The notes: generated by a model from the letters alone, not told the origin. Positions 15,233 to 27,321 are shown, counted from the stretch's first letter. The stretch: 64,000 nt of DNA from Lachnospiraceae bacterium (GCA_022791815.1 JAAVZU010000098.1:1-64000); one strand, 5' to 3'. Program-made: numbers and translations.

Positions 15233-16051
15233 TTATGAACCATAAAAGTAACTTGCAGTCGCACCACCATCGCATAAGAAATCTGCTCCTGTAATAAAAG
15301 CCCCTTTGTCACTCATAAGAAGTTCTGCTACATTTGCCACCTCATCGGCTGTTCCTGGTCTGCCAGCAGGACATTTTGCAAACATATTTTTGTAAAAATC
15401 TCCACGAGGTCCATTAAACTCATCTATAGCGAGAGGAGTTACAATAATTCCTGGCGAAATAGAATTAATTCTTGCCTTCTTTTTCCCCCATTTTACAGCT
15501 TCATACATGACACGTTTTTCATTACAACGCTTTGCCATTTGATAAGCATGAAGTGTATCCTTAATATTCTTGGGCTGCAAGATATGAAGTGACAATAAGT
15601 CTTCTGTTGGTGTACAAGCAAGTAATTCGTCTTCCTGAGAAGTTAACTGTGGCATACGATGTCCTGACTGACTGGAAATTGTCACACCAACACCACCCTC
15701 CTTAATTTCCTTTCCAACTTCTTCTAACAGAACTGCCGTTCCATATAAATCCACTTTTAAAATTGTCTCAATGGATGCCTGTGAGGGTGATACACCTGCT
15801 GCATTAATTAACATGGCAATTTCTCCATACTTTTGTCCTTCTTTAATGAAATTCAAGATAGAATTTCTGTCAGATAAATCCATCTGAATAGGAATAACAT
15901 CAAATCCTGCCTCATTCATAATCTTTGCTATGGTTTCTGCATTTTCTTTTTTTCTATCACCTACTATGATTTTTTTGCCTGTACCTACACGCCTTGCAAT
16001 CGCCATTCCTATTTGTCCTGCTCCACTCCATAAAATTACATCTCTCTTCAT
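15233..16051 (-). CDS. Short-chain dehydrogenase/reductase
   Basis: 272 residues, ATG 16051 with AGGAG upstream. N-terminal Rossmann motif SGAGQIGMAIARR (a variant of TGxxxGxG), DLSDR and NAAGVSPS, catalytic Ser in VTISSQSG and YxxxK in AYQMAKRC, then NSISPGIIVTPL and a C-terminal GADFLCDGGAT, all standard for classical SDRs. Substrate unknown. An extra segment around residues 140-160 is longer than usual. NAD(P)H-linked alcohol/ketone conversion fits the neighbouring dehydrogenases. Confidence 0.85.
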   Translation of the reverse strand: MKRDVILWSGAGQIGMAIARRVGTGKKIIVGDRKKENAETIAKIMNEAGFDVIPIQMDLSDRNSILNFIKEGQKYGEIAMLINAAGVSPSQASIETILKVDLYGTAVLLEEVGKEIKEGGVGVTISSQSGHRMPQLTSQEDELLACTPTEDLLSLHILQPKNIKDTLHAYQMAKRCNEKRVMYEAVKWGKKKARINSISPGIIVTPLAIDEFNGPRGDFYKNMFAKCPAGRPGTADEVANVAELLMSDKGAFITGADFLCDGGATASYFYGS

Positions 16052-16100
16052 TATCAAATCTCCTATCTCAAAAAACTTTACTTACTTTTGTTGTTAGTAT

Positions 16101-16144
16101 AAAAAAAATTGCCCCCAAAATCAATTCGATATTTGAGGGTAATT
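16101..16144 (-). terminator. Terminator between adh copy 1 and the SDR gene
   Basis: On the minus strand ATTACCCTCAAA pairs with TTTGGGGGCAAT and is followed by a run of eight T. It would stop transcripts of the 18510-16334 operon before the SDR gene. Confidence 0.7.
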
Positions 16145-16162
16145 CATTAGTAAAACTTATCT

Positions 16163-16307
16163 GTTACTGTTCACTCACAAGCTTGACACTTGCTGTCAAG
16201 CTATGTGCCAAGAATGTAGAATAGCCAAGAATCCAGCCTTTCGCCACAGGCGAATTCTATATAGGCTGGATTCCGTTACTGTTTGCACCGCAGGTGTGAA
16301 CAGTAAC
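16163..16307. repeat. IS66-type MITE copy, 145 bp
   Basis: Perfect 12-bp terminal inverted repeats GTTACTGTTCAC / GTGAACAGTAAC. Internal stems include AGCTTGACA/TGTCAAGCT and GAATCCAGCCT/AGGCTGGATTC. Positions 16229-16255 match 54079-54105 with one mismatch in 27. Flanking 8-mers (ACTTATCT, CCTTCTTT) match only 5/8, so this is probably an older insertion. Confidence 0.7.
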
Positions 16308-16333
16308 CCTTCTTTCTGACAATAAATACAAAA

Positions 16334-17494
16334 TTACCAACATTCTTCCAGAATCTGCAATATTTCCTCTCTGGAAAGTTTTTTACAGCATCCTGCTGTA
16401 AGGTTACAAGTATCAGCAACCTTCTTTAATACACTCTTATCTGTAATTCCCATTTCCGTAAATGTAGACGGCATACCAATTTCTTTCACAAATTCTGCCA
16501 AAGCCCCAATACCTGCTTCCGCCAACTCCTCCTGAGTTTTTCCTTCGGCTGGTATCTCCCAAACTTTCTCTGCCATGCGTGCAAACTGTTTAACACCATC
16601 TTTATATATATGGCGGTATAAAACCGGATGGATCACTGCCAACCCCTGTCCATGATTACAATCTGTATATGCACCCAGTTGGTGTTCTATCTGATGTGCC
16701 TGAAAATCTGTCACTTTCCCTATCTTTAGAATCCCATTTTCCGCCATAGCTGATGCCCACATCAATTCCGTTCTTGCCTCTTTGTTATACATATCCTGCA
16801 AAAGTATACGGATATTACGGATGACATTACACATCACTGCCTCTCCGATTTCATCGGACAAATTCACATCCCGTGGAGATCCTAAATATGTTTCCATACT
16901 ATGGCTTAAAGTATCAAAAGCTCCTGAGATAACCTGTTTTGCAGGAAGAGACATGGTATAATCAGGATCCAGAACAGCAAAGTTTGCATACGCACCTAAC
17001 ACACCTGCCTTTTCTTTTGTATCTTCATTGGTAATCACTGCACCATTATTCATCTCTGCACCAGTTCCAGAGGCAGTAACCACCGCTCCCATAGGAAGAA
17101 ATTCTGTTGGATATACATGTTCTTTGAATTCCATTTCCCAGATGTCCTTATCTGTCACAGCCTGAGCAGCTATAATCTTACAACAGTCAATCACAGAGCC
17201 GTCGCCTACAGCCAAAATAAAGCTGACTTCTTTTTCTCTTGCAAGAGCTGCTCCTTCCTGCACTTTTTTATAAGTTGGATTTGGCATGATTCCTGAAAAA
17301 TCCACAATCTCCTTACCAGTATCTCTCAAGTATCCACAAATCTCATCATAAACTCCACTGCGTTTTACGGAACCGCCGCCATAAGCAAGCATAACGGTCT
17401 TTCCTACTTTTGCAAGTTCCGTTGGCAATGCTTTTTTTGCTGCTTTTTCTCCAAAATACACTTTAGTTAGATAAGAATAAATAAAATCTTTCAC
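16334..17494 (-). CDS. Iron-containing alcohol dehydrogenase (YqhD/butanol dehydrogenase type), copy 1
   Basis: 386 residues, GTG start 17494 behind AAAGGAG. N-terminal Rossmann part has AYGGGSVKRSG and GDGSVIDCCK; the C-terminal helical part has the metal-ligand pattern: Asp and His in GAFDTLSHSMETYLG, His in FQAHQIEHQLGAY and CNHGQGLAVIHP. The family reduces aldehydes to alcohols with NAD(P)H. Only 14 bases follow the aldo/keto reductase gene, so they form one operon. It is about half identical by eye to the copy at 18713-19885. Confidence 0.9.
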   Translation of the reverse strand: MKDFIYSYLTKVYFGEKAAKKALPTELAKVGKTVMLAYGGGSVKRSGVYDEICGYLRDTGKEIVDFSGIMPNPTYKKVQEGAALAREKEVSFILAVGDGSVIDCCKIIAAQAVTDKDIWEMEFKEHVYPTEFLPMGAVVTASGTGAEMNNGAVITNEDTKEKAGVLGAYANFAVLDPDYTMSLPAKQVISGAFDTLSHSMETYLGSPRDVNLSDEIGEAVMCNVIRNIRILLQDMYNKEARTELMWASAMAENGILKIGKVTDFQAHQIEHQLGAYTDCNHGQGLAVIHPVLYRHIYKDGVKQFARMAEKVWEIPAEGKTQEELAEAGIGALAEFVKEIGMPSTFTEMGITDKSVLKKVADTCNLTAGCCKKLSREEILQILEECW

Positions 17495-17508
17495 GAAAAA
17501 TCTCTCCT

Positions 17509-18510
17509 TTACTTTTTTACTATTTTTGAACCACCAAATACATCTGACATTTCCATAGTATTTAATGCATTATCCAATGCCTCCACCTCTTGTGCTGTTA
17601 ACATAATTTCAGAAGCATCCGCATTTTCTTTCAAACGCTCTGGATTTCTGGTTCCAGATATTGGCACAATATAAGGCTTTTTACATAACATCCACGCAAG
17701 AGAAATCTGTGCAGGCGTTGCACTTTTCTCCTTTGCTGTCTTATGAAGCAATGCAAGCAGTTCATGATTCTTAGCCATTCCCTGGTTGGAAAATTGTGGC
17801 ATCATACTTCGATAATCAGAATCACTATCAAACTTTGAATCTCTGTCATATCTGGCAGATAAAAAACCATTTGCCAGTGGTGAAAAAGCTACATAACCGA
17901 TATTTAATTCCTCAAGTACAGGGAAAAGTGTTTCATACCATCGTGCCATCATAGAATAACGGTTTTGGATAGCAGTCACTGGACAGACTCCATGAGCACG
18001 ACGAATAATGTCTTCATCCGCCTCCGAAAGTCCCCAATGTGTTATTTTGCCCTCTTTTATTAACTCTGCCATAACCCCAGCTACTTCCTCTATGGGAACA
18101 TTGGGATCTGTACGGTGTTGATAATATAAGTCAATGTAATCCGTATCTAATCTTTTTAAAGAAGCATCTACGGAAGTCCGAATTGTTTTGGGATGGGAAT
18201 CTGGTATCAGAGGTTTATTAACCGCACTGCTTTTCATGTCAAAATGAATACCAAATTTAGTAGCAATGACTACTTTCTCCCTACAATGTTTCAATGACTC
18301 CCCCACCAATACCTCATTCTGATGAGGATCTTCCGAAGTACCATAGATCTCAGCTGTATCAAAAAAGGTATACCCCATCTCTACTGCCTGCAAAATCCTT
18401 TGAATAGCTTCCTGCTTTTTTGTTGGCGTACCATAAGCATGGGAAAATCCCATACAGCCAAGTCCTACTTCTGATACCTTTAAATCCTTTCCTAATATTC
18501 TATATTTCAT
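17509..18510 (-). CDS. Aldo/keto reductase
   Basis: 333 residues, ATG 18510 with GAGG 6 bases before it. TIM-barrel AKR hallmarks: GLGCMGFSHAYG, catalytic DTAEIYG, ATKFGI with the catalytic Lys, LYYQHR, HWGLSE, NRYSM, AFSPLANGFL, and the NADPH-binding VPISGTRNPERL segment. Typical of the YajO/AKR13-like group that reduces aldehydes. First gene of an operon with adh copy 1. Its upstream region holds LysR box copy 2 (18646-18690) and an inserted palindrome (18604-18631) between that box and the TATAAT at 18589-18594. Confidence 0.9.
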   Translation of the reverse strand: MKYRILGKDLKVSEVGLGCMGFSHAYGTPTKKQEAIQRILQAVEMGYTFFDTAEIYGTSEDPHQNEVLVGESLKHCREKVVIATKFGIHFDMKSSAVNKPLIPDSHPKTIRTSVDASLKRLDTDYIDLYYQHRTDPNVPIEEVAGVMAELIKEGKITHWGLSEADEDIIRRAHGVCPVTAIQNRYSMMARWYETLFPVLEELNIGYVAFSPLANGFLSARYDRDSKFDSDSDYRSMMPQFSNQGMAKNHELLALLHKTAKEKSATPAQISLAWMLCKKPYIVPISGTRNPERLKENADASEIMLTAQEVEALDNALNTMEMSDVFGGSKIVKK

Positions 18511-18603
18511 ATTTAACCTCATTTCTGCTACTGCCAAAGTTGGTTAACCGTTACCTAACTTTATTGCACCATTATGCTTTACACTTATATTATAAACCAA
18601 ATC

Positions 18604-18631
18604 TTAACTGTTCAGAACCATGAACAGTTAC
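18604..18631. repeat. 28-bp mobile palindrome in the aldo/keto reductase promoter
   Basis: The palindrome core AACTGTTCA...TGAACAGTT is the short form of the GTAAC repeat family. Direct repeats CCAAATCTTA flank it (18597-18606, 18633-18642; the first overlaps the element edge), giving a net 36-bp insertion. Removing one repeat plus the palindrome restores a 20-bp distance between AGACTT and TATAAT (18589-18594), close to 21 bp in the two sister promoters. Confidence 0.75.
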
Positions 18632-18645
18632 TCCAAATCTTACCT

Positions 18646-18690
18646 ACCAGAAGTCTCCATATGTTTATTAGTTTATACTTGTAGGTTATA
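18646..18690 (-). promoter_or_regulatory. LysR-type box, copy 2 (aldo/keto reductase operon)
   Basis: Minus-strand block beginning TATAACCTACAAGTATAAAC and ending with GAGACTTCTGG, aligned without gaps to the blocks at 14366 and 20046. The dyad is slightly degenerate (ACCTACAAGT). The -10 box has been pushed away by the palindrome insertion. Confidence 0.6.
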
Positions 18691-18712
18691 GCAAAATTCG
18701 CACTATTTAATC

Positions 18713-19885
18713 TTACGAAACACATTCTTGGAAAATTTGTAAAATTTCTTGCTGTGTCATTTTCTTATAACCACTTGAAATAGTACCACAAGAATCTGCA
18801 ATCTTTTTTAAATCAATAGTTTTATCTATACCTAATTCTTGCAGGGTTGTAGGAAGACCTATCTCTTTGATAAAAGCAGCCAATGCTTCCACACCTGCTC
18901 TTGCAATTTCCTCATCATTTTTTCCTTCTGTAGAAACCTCCCATACATGAATAGCAAACCTCTTAAATTTCACCAATCCGTCTTTATAAATATGACGATA
19001 ATACACTGGCTGCAATACCGCCAACCCTGCTCCGTGGTTACAGTCTGTATATGCCCCAAGCTGATGCTCCATTTGATGACATGCAAAATCCGTCCGTTTG
19101 CCTAACTTAATAATCCGGTTTTCTGCCATTGTAGCACTCCACATTAAATTACTTCTTGCTGTATAATCTTTCGGATTGCGAATTGCTGCACGCAAATTAC
19201 AAATTACACTCCTCATTAGTGCCTCCGCAATATCATCTGAAACATTGTCCTCATCTGGTTCACTAAAATAAATCTCCATAATATGAGATAACGTATCAAA
19301 ACTGCCAGAAACCATCTGAAATTTTGAAACACTATAAGTATAAGTTGGATCCATCAGTGCAAACTTTGGATTACACTGAGGATAATCCCTTCCCATCTTT
19401 ACTTTTTCCTTCTTATTGGTAATCACCGCACCTCCATTACATTCACTTCCAGTCCCTGTTACTGTAACGATAACCCCCAAAGGCAATGGTTCAAAATCGA
19501 ATTTTCCCCGCCTTATCCAAAAATCTTCCCATATATCACCCTTATACTGTGCTGCAATAGAAATCGCCTTACAACAGTCCATTACAGAACCACCACCCAC
19601 TCCAAGAATCAGGTCAATCTGGTTTTCTTTTGCAAATTTTGCCCCCTCTAATACTTTCTCATAAGTGGGGTTTGCCATAATATCAAAAAATTCAAAAATA
19701 TTTTTTCCTGCGGATTTCAAAATCGCTGTTACCTCTTGGTAAATTCCGTTATTCTTAATGGAGCCTGTCCCATAACATAACATTATATTTTCACCATAAT
19801 TTCCTGTCAGCCAATCCAGATATTCTTTCACACAGCCTTTTCCAAAATAAACCTTTGTAGAATTTTCAAATATAAAATTATTCAT
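18713..19885 (-). CDS. Iron-containing alcohol dehydrogenase, copy 2
   Basis: 390 residues, ATG 19885 after GGAGGG. Same family as 16334-17494: CYGTGSIKNNG, GVGGGSVMDCCKAI cofactor loop, metal ligands in GSFDTLSHIMEIYFS, DFACHQMEHQLGAY and CNHGAGLAVLQP. Conserved NAD(P)H-dependent aldehyde reductase fold. Single-gene unit with its own LysR box (20046-20090) and a TATAAT-like box near 20024-20031; the regulator gene ends just upstream. Paralogy with copy 1 implies duplication within the cluster. Confidence 0.9.
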   Translation of the reverse strand: MNNFIFENSTKVYFGKGCVKEYLDWLTGNYGENIMLCYGTGSIKNNGIYQEVTAILKSAGKNIFEFFDIMANPTYEKVLEGAKFAKENQIDLILGVGGGSVMDCCKAISIAAQYKGDIWEDFWIRRGKFDFEPLPLGVIVTVTGTGSECNGGAVITNKKEKVKMGRDYPQCNPKFALMDPTYTYSVSKFQMVSGSFDTLSHIMEIYFSEPDEDNVSDDIAEALMRSVICNLRAAIRNPKDYTARSNLMWSATMAENRIIKLGKRTDFACHQMEHQLGAYTDCNHGAGLAVLQPVYYRHIYKDGLVKFKRFAIHVWEVSTEGKNDEEIARAGVEALAAFIKEIGLPTTLQELGIDKTIDLKKIADSCGTISSGYKKMTQQEILQIFQECVS

Positions 19886-20045
19886 GTTTTTCCCTCCAAC
19901 TTGCATATATTATCGTTATACGATGTCTTATTCATTTTTTATCTGCTTTTCCTAAAGTGTTATTGTATTGCCAATCCCCCTTTACTTTCTTTTTCACTAA
20001 ACCCACCTACGTTTTCTACTAATATTATATAAAAAAAGAGACTTC

Positions 20046-20090
20046 TACGGAAGTCTCATCTCGTTCATTAATTAATACCAAAAGGTTATA
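20046..20090 (-). promoter_or_regulatory. LysR-type box, copy 3 (adh copy 2 promoter)
   Basis: Minus-strand block TATAACCTTTTGGTATTAAT through GAGACTTCCGTAG, collinear with the other two copies. TATAAT follows AGACTT by 21 bases. A GAGACTTC/GAAGTCTC stem followed by seven T overlaps the promoter and could also terminate regulator transcripts. Confidence 0.65.
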
Positions 20091-20103
20091 ACTGATATGT
20101 TTT

Positions 20104-20997
20104 CTAATTATCCACCACAGTCTGAACCGCTGATAGAAATCTCTTCACTGTATCTGATGGTTTTGGTGAATGGAGCAGGCCATACGGAATACTATGTTCC
20201 CACTCAACTGGTATAATTTTTAGCAGTGGATGCACATTGGTCCATGCTTTCGTTGCCATCAACACATCATTGCTGTTTTCACAACGGTTAAACACATCTA
20301 CATTATAAAAATCAAAGTCCACGATGTTAATCTGGTTGTGTTTCTCCCAGATATCATCCCGAAGCTCATCTACATAATGACTCCAGCCCCGATGCATTAA
20401 CATCAGATTTTCCCCATACAAATCCCTGACTGCCAGCATATTCTTTTCTGCCAGACGATGATGAATAGAAACCGCACAACAGATAGGTTCTCTTGAAATT
20501 TCAACCCCTGCACATCTACGCAAATCCAACATCGTCTCATCAAATATTCCAGCAACAACGTCGATATTCTGTCCCAAATTCCCCAGAATCTCTCTTGCAT
20601 TTTCTGGTGTATTATCAAATGGAATCAATTGAAATTTAATCTCTGGACAAAGTGTATGAATCTTTGGCCACAATTCCACAAGAATCTGAGCTGGCGTCAT
20701 TGGCGATGTCCCGATACGAAGAACAGATATATTTTCCTGCATGGCATTTTGAGCTCGTATAACAGAATCCCTGCAATAACCGATAATATACTTTGCATCC
20801 TTGTAAAGAGAGATTCCCGCTTTAGTCAACGTCAGCCCTCTATGTGTCCGTTCAAAGAGTTTTACATTAAGTCCATCCTCAAGCAAATTAATCTGCTTAA
20901 TTACCGCAGTAGGTGTTATGTAGGATTGCTCTGCTGCCTTATTAAAACTTCCAGCATCCGCCACACGGATAAAAGTCTCAAGTTGAGGATTATACAT
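20104..20997 (-). CDS. LysR-family transcription regulator
   Basis: 297 residues, the usual LTTR length. N-terminal winged HTH (residues 1-60: LETFIRVADAGSFNKAAEQS, YITPTAVIKQINLLEDGLNV, KLFERTHRGLTLT) and a linker helix, then a periplasmic-binding-like co-inducer domain (about 90-295, VLRIGTSPMTPAQIL). It lies directly upstream of adh copy 2. The three shared blocks in this cluster have a T-N11-A dyad typical of LysR sites, so it is the likely regulator of all three units; the inducer is unknown. ATG 20997 with AAGGA upstream. Confidence 0.85.
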   Translation of the reverse strand: MYNPQLETFIRVADAGSFNKAAEQSYITPTAVIKQINLLEDGLNVKLFERTHRGLTLTKAGISLYKDAKYIIGYCRDSVIRAQNAMQENISVLRIGTSPMTPAQILVELWPKIHTLCPEIKFQLIPFDNTPENAREILGNLGQNIDVVAGIFDETMLDLRRCAGVEISREPICCAVSIHHRLAEKNMLAVRDLYGENLMLMHRGWSHYVDELRDDIWEKHNQINIVDFDFYNVDVFNRCENSNDVLMATKAWTNVHPLLKIIPVEWEHSIPYGLLHSPKPSDTVKRFLSAVQTVVDN

Positions 20998-21067
20998 AAA
21001 AAATCACCGTCCTTCATTTATTAATTATTATAAATATCAAAATGAATAAAAGTAAGACAGATTCTAT

Positions 21068-21763
21068 CTACTCTTTCTCCTCATCACTGCCTTTCCCATA
21101 TAATGGATGTTCATCAATATATGTAAATACATCTTTTTTAAATTCTTCCCATTTGTCTTCATGATCTACAAAATATTTGGGACATATCTTTCCAGTTACG
21201 TCATAATGGCGTATTATACGGTTCTTATCTAAATTATATTCCCCACAAAGCCACGCCACTAATTCCACTAGTGATTCGTATGTTGCATCCTCAAATTTAC
21301 CACTTTTGTCTGGATGGCAGCATTCTATGGATATGGTATCCTCATTTCTATGATTAGAACAATATGCAATCTCTGTTAATGGAACACATTGTATTATTTC
21401 CCCATCTAACCCAATAACAAAATGACTGCTGGCATATGTTGCTTTTTTATCTTTTAAACTTTCAAAATAATTTCGATTCCCCTCAGCAGTACTTCCTGGA
21501 TTTGCTGTATAATGTACTACTATCCCTTTTATTTTACCAAGTTCCAATTGAGGTCTGGAATATTTATTTGGTGTCAGAAACTTTTCTGTAATCTCTGGTT
21601 CCTCTACAGGATCTATTTTTTTACGGTTAATTACTACTTGATCCTTTTTTATAAATAACCCAAGTACTATACAAATTAAAATCATTAAAATCGTGCCTAT
21701 GGAAATTGTTATAAGTACTTTCCACAACATTCCATTAAATTGTCCTTTTACACCCTTAAACAT
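21068..21763 (-). CDS. Membrane-anchored N-acetylmuramoyl-L-alanine amidase (Amidase_2)
   Basis: 231 residues. One transmembrane segment (about 14-37, VLITISIGTILMILICIVLG) then an extracytoplasmic amidase_2 domain: IVVHYTANPGS with the first zinc His, SSHFVIGLDGEIIQCVP, ECCHPD, and HYDVTGKICPKYF with the second His and a Cys in place of the third-ligand pattern of T7 lysozyme-like enzymes. Cleaves the amide bond between MurNAc and the stem peptide. Stands alone between the LysR gene and guaB. Confidence 0.85.
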   Translation of the reverse strand: MFKGVKGQFNGMLWKVLITISIGTILMILICIVLGLFIKKDQVVINRKKIDPVEEPEITEKFLTPNKYSRPQLELGKIKGIVVHYTANPGSTAEGNRNYFESLKDKKATYASSHFVIGLDGEIIQCVPLTEIAYCSNHRNEDTISIECCHPDKSGKFEDATYESLVELVAWLCGEYNLDKNRIIRHYDVTGKICPKYFVDHEDKWEEFKKDVFTYIDEHPLYGKGSDEEKE

Positions 21764-21898
21764 TATTTTCCTCTCTCCCGTATTTAAAAAGGACTGCTAC
21801 ATTCTTGTGCCACAGATATACTGTAAGACAATTACATTATGCAACAATCCTTTTCTTTTATCCATAATTACTCATTCTTAAAACATATATTATATCAA

Positions 21899-23380
<1,482 letters not shown>

Positions 23381-23539
23381 TTAACTAATTGATTAGAAAC
23401 CTGCGAATTTTCATTTTTTCAAGTATAACTTGTATTTTATATTTTGTCAATATTCCCAAATAAAGCTTTCATTACATTTATTTCTTAAAATTCTTTTTTC
23501 GTAAAAAAAGTATATTTTGTAATGTTTCTGAGCAGTTGC

Positions 23540-24061
23540 CTATTTTCTAATAATTTTTTTCCCAAGTTTTATGCTTAGGCCATCTAACATTTTCATAGAA
23601 GGTTCTAAAAGAATTCTGACTTTTTTTCCTTTTACCACAGTTACCATTGCATATATAGGATTTTCTTTCTTTGCGGAAGCATAATCCACTGCTGCCAAAC
23701 GATTATATTGTGTCATTTCTTCCGCATCTATAGGTGCAAACAACTCAATATTATCCAGTTCTACTCTGAGAATATTTTTTCTCTTTTCTTTTGCCCGAAT
23801 ACGTGCAATATCAATTGTATCATCACAATAAATATACTCATACTCTATCTTACTGCTCTTGTTAAAATACCAAGTTATTGCACCAATTGCAATAACCATA
23901 GGTGCACAACAGGATATTACAAACAAGCTTTGCTGTAAAAATGCTATCCTGACTGCACTAATGGTCACTAAAGCTAAAAAAACGGTCACTATCGCTACAA
24001 TTACTTTCTTGGATAGAGACTGTTTTGGCTTTACCACCACTTCTGCATACAATGATTCCAT
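23540..24061 (-). CDS. Membrane protein, DUF6106-like
   Basis: 173 residues, ATG 24061 behind AAAGGAGG. Two adjacent hydrophobic segments (about 20-45 and 47-65) form a membrane hairpin, followed by a cytoplasmic domain IEYEYIYCDDTIDIARIRAK rich in basic and acidic residues. The pattern recalls DUF6106 proteins found across Lachnospiraceae; function unknown. Assignment is from memory of the family pattern only. Confidence 0.65.
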   Translation of the reverse strand: MESLYAEVVVKPKQSLSKKVIVAIVTVFLALVTISAVRIAFLQQSLFVISCCAPMVIAIGAITWYFNKSSKIEYEYIYCDDTIDIARIRAKEKRKNILRVELDNIELFAPIDAEEMTQYNRLAAVDYASAKKENPIYAMVTVVKGKKVRILLEPSMKMLDGLSIKLGKKIIRK

Positions 24062-24229
24062 CTTATTCCTCCTTTGATTTCGGAAACTTATGTACATCTT
24101 GTTTCTTATTCAAAATGTCGTTATCTTTCATTATACAATGCTTTTATTAAAATGAAAAGTTTTTCTTACACAACTTTCTTATTTTTTATAACCATTCAGC
24201 CCATAAGCTAAATTGTTACTATTTTTAAA

Positions 24230-24266
24230 AACGATAAAAGGAGACACCTTTAGGCTCTCCTTCCAT
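24230..24266 (-). terminator. groEL terminator
   Basis: On the minus strand AAGGAGA pairs with TCTCCTT across an 11-base loop, followed by a T-rich tract. About 100 bases beyond the groEL stop. Just beyond it (24187-24222) lies a degenerate GTAAC-family remnant (CCATTCAG...AAATTGTTAC). Confidence 0.6.
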
Positions 24267-24366
24267 CTAGTCTATATAAAACTTACTTTTTAAATATTTT
24301 ATTCCATATGCCTGCCATCCGCTGGCAGCTAATATCAAGGGATTGTGCCAAACTGATAATCTTTTC

Positions 24367-26028
<1,662 letters not shown>

Positions 26029-26082
26029 TCAGTTCTATTTTTTTATTACTTCATCTATTTTAGAATAATAATTTTCTCTGTT

Positions 26083-26370
26083 TTAGTCTTCAACAACAGC
26101 TACAATATCATTCTGTTTTACAATTATAAAGTTTTCATCCTCTAACTTTACGTCCGTTCCTGCATATTTAGAATAAATTACCTTGTCTCCCACTTTTACC
26201 TGCATAGTTACTTCTTTGCCATCAACCACTCCGCCTGGTCCTACTGCAATAACTTCTGCCTGCTGTGGCTTTTCTTGTGCCTGACCTGGCAATACAATTC
26301 CAGATTTTGTAGTTTCCTCAGCTTCCAACTGTTTTAATACGACTTTATCTCCTAATGGTACTAGTTTCAT
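26083..26370 (-). CDS. groES: Co-chaperonin GroES
   Basis: 95 residues, normal length. Lid of the GroEL cage. Conserved KLVPLGDKVVLK start, the mobile loop (residues about 17-33, EAEETTKSGIVLPGQAQEKP), VIAVGPG and KVIYSKYAGTDVK. First gene of the operon, 42 bases downstream of the CIRCE element. Confidence 0.97.
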   Translation of the reverse strand: MKLVPLGDKVVLKQLEAEETTKSGIVLPGQAQEKPQQAEVIAVGPGGVVDGKEVTMQVKVGDKVIYSKYAGTDVKLEDENFIIVKQNDIVAVVED

Positions 26371-26412
26371 AATGATATCCTCCTTTAAATTCTATGACTA
26401 TTTTCTACATTA

Positions 26413-26439
26413 TTAGCACTCTTTTTATATGAGTGCTAA
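26413..26439 (-). promoter_or_regulatory. CIRCE operator (HrcA site)
   Basis: Perfect TTAGCACTC - 9 bases - GAGTGCTAA upstream of groES, the binding site of the heat-shock repressor HrcA in Gram-positive bacteria. One copy only; hrcA itself is not in the window. Confidence 0.97.
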
Positions 26440-26616
26440 TCACTATAACCTATAGTAATCGTTTCCTATCTCAAAATCAACTTTTAAATTTTTATGATTC
26501 AATTGATTATTATTGTATTTCTCCTATTTTCTCTTATTTTCTCTCGTTTTCTTATTCTTTCTTTATTTGTATTAAAAATCTAATTTATTATTCTTACCTT
26601 ATTAACCTCAAATATC

Positions 26617-26754
26617 GTAACAGTTCAGCCAAATGCTGACCTGTTACATAGAATTGGGCAAGCTTCACATTATAAATTGCCCAATCCTTATCCCGTTTTA
26701 GTTTTTCTTACGGTCTTACACAGCGGGGTGTGCAAGACTCACCTGAAGTGTTAC
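26617..26754. repeat. IS66-type MITE copy, 138 bp with target duplication
   Basis: Ends GTAACAGTTCAG and CTGAAGTGTTAC; flanked by CAAATATC (26609-26616) and CAAATATT (26755-26762), 7/8 identical. Internal stems: ATTGGGCAA/TTGCCCAAT (26651-26686) and GTCTTACACA/TGTGCAAGAC. Located between groES and the PilZ gene. The rest of 26755-26973 holds a TGCTATAA/TTATAGCA hairpin (26865-26898) and CAGAGTAA/TTTACTCTG flanking the PilZ stop region. Confidence 0.8.
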
Positions 26755-26973
26755 CAAATATTTACATATTCTATTACAGCCCCATTGGCATCGCAACTGG
26801 GAGTACTTATCCGTGTCTCTCATCTATATATTACAAGCTCTTATTGCATATTTTTATCATAAAAAAAGCTGCTATAACTAATTTTCTCTTTATAGCAACT
26901 TTAATATTTTACTAATAGTGCAGAGTAATTGAACTTTCATTTGTAGCGAAGTCGCCAAAGGCAACATGTCAGT

Positions 26974-27321
26974 TTACTCTGTAACTGTTTTCTCATATTC
27001 TTCAAATATGTAATTAAATATTGGTGCCATTCCTACAAATTCACATCCATATACATTGTTCTCGCCGTCAGCATCAATACGGATAATTTTCACAACACAA
27101 TACAATACATTCTCTGTATCTCCAATGGACATCTTTGCATTAAAATAATAATCAAGTGGCAGAACACTCTTTGATTTAAAGCCTACTCCATGTCTTGAAA
27201 TATTGATTACCTCAATTGGTGCATCTACATTTGAAACCTTTACATTATCCTGCTTAAATAACTGGGAAATCTCTAATTGTAAAGTAATAGGAAGTCTTTT
27301 GGATCTTCTTTTTTCCTGCAT
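26974..27321 (-). CDS. PilZ-domain protein (cyclic-di-GMP binding)
   Basis: 115 residues, one domain. The RRSKRLP motif near the start and the N-I-S-R-H-G motif (residues about 44-49) match the RxxxR and (D/N)xSxxG ligand-binding motifs of PilZ proteins, so c-di-GMP binding is likely. No fused output domain, so it probably acts by protein contact. Stands alone; ATG 27321 with AAAGGGG. Divergent from aroD. Confidence 0.85.
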   Translation of the reverse strand: MQEKRRSKRLPITLQLEISQLFKQDNVKVSNVDAPIEVINISRHGVGFKSKSVLPLDYYFNAKMSIGDTENVLYCVVKIIRIDADGENNVYGCEFVGMAPIFNYIFEEYEKTVTE

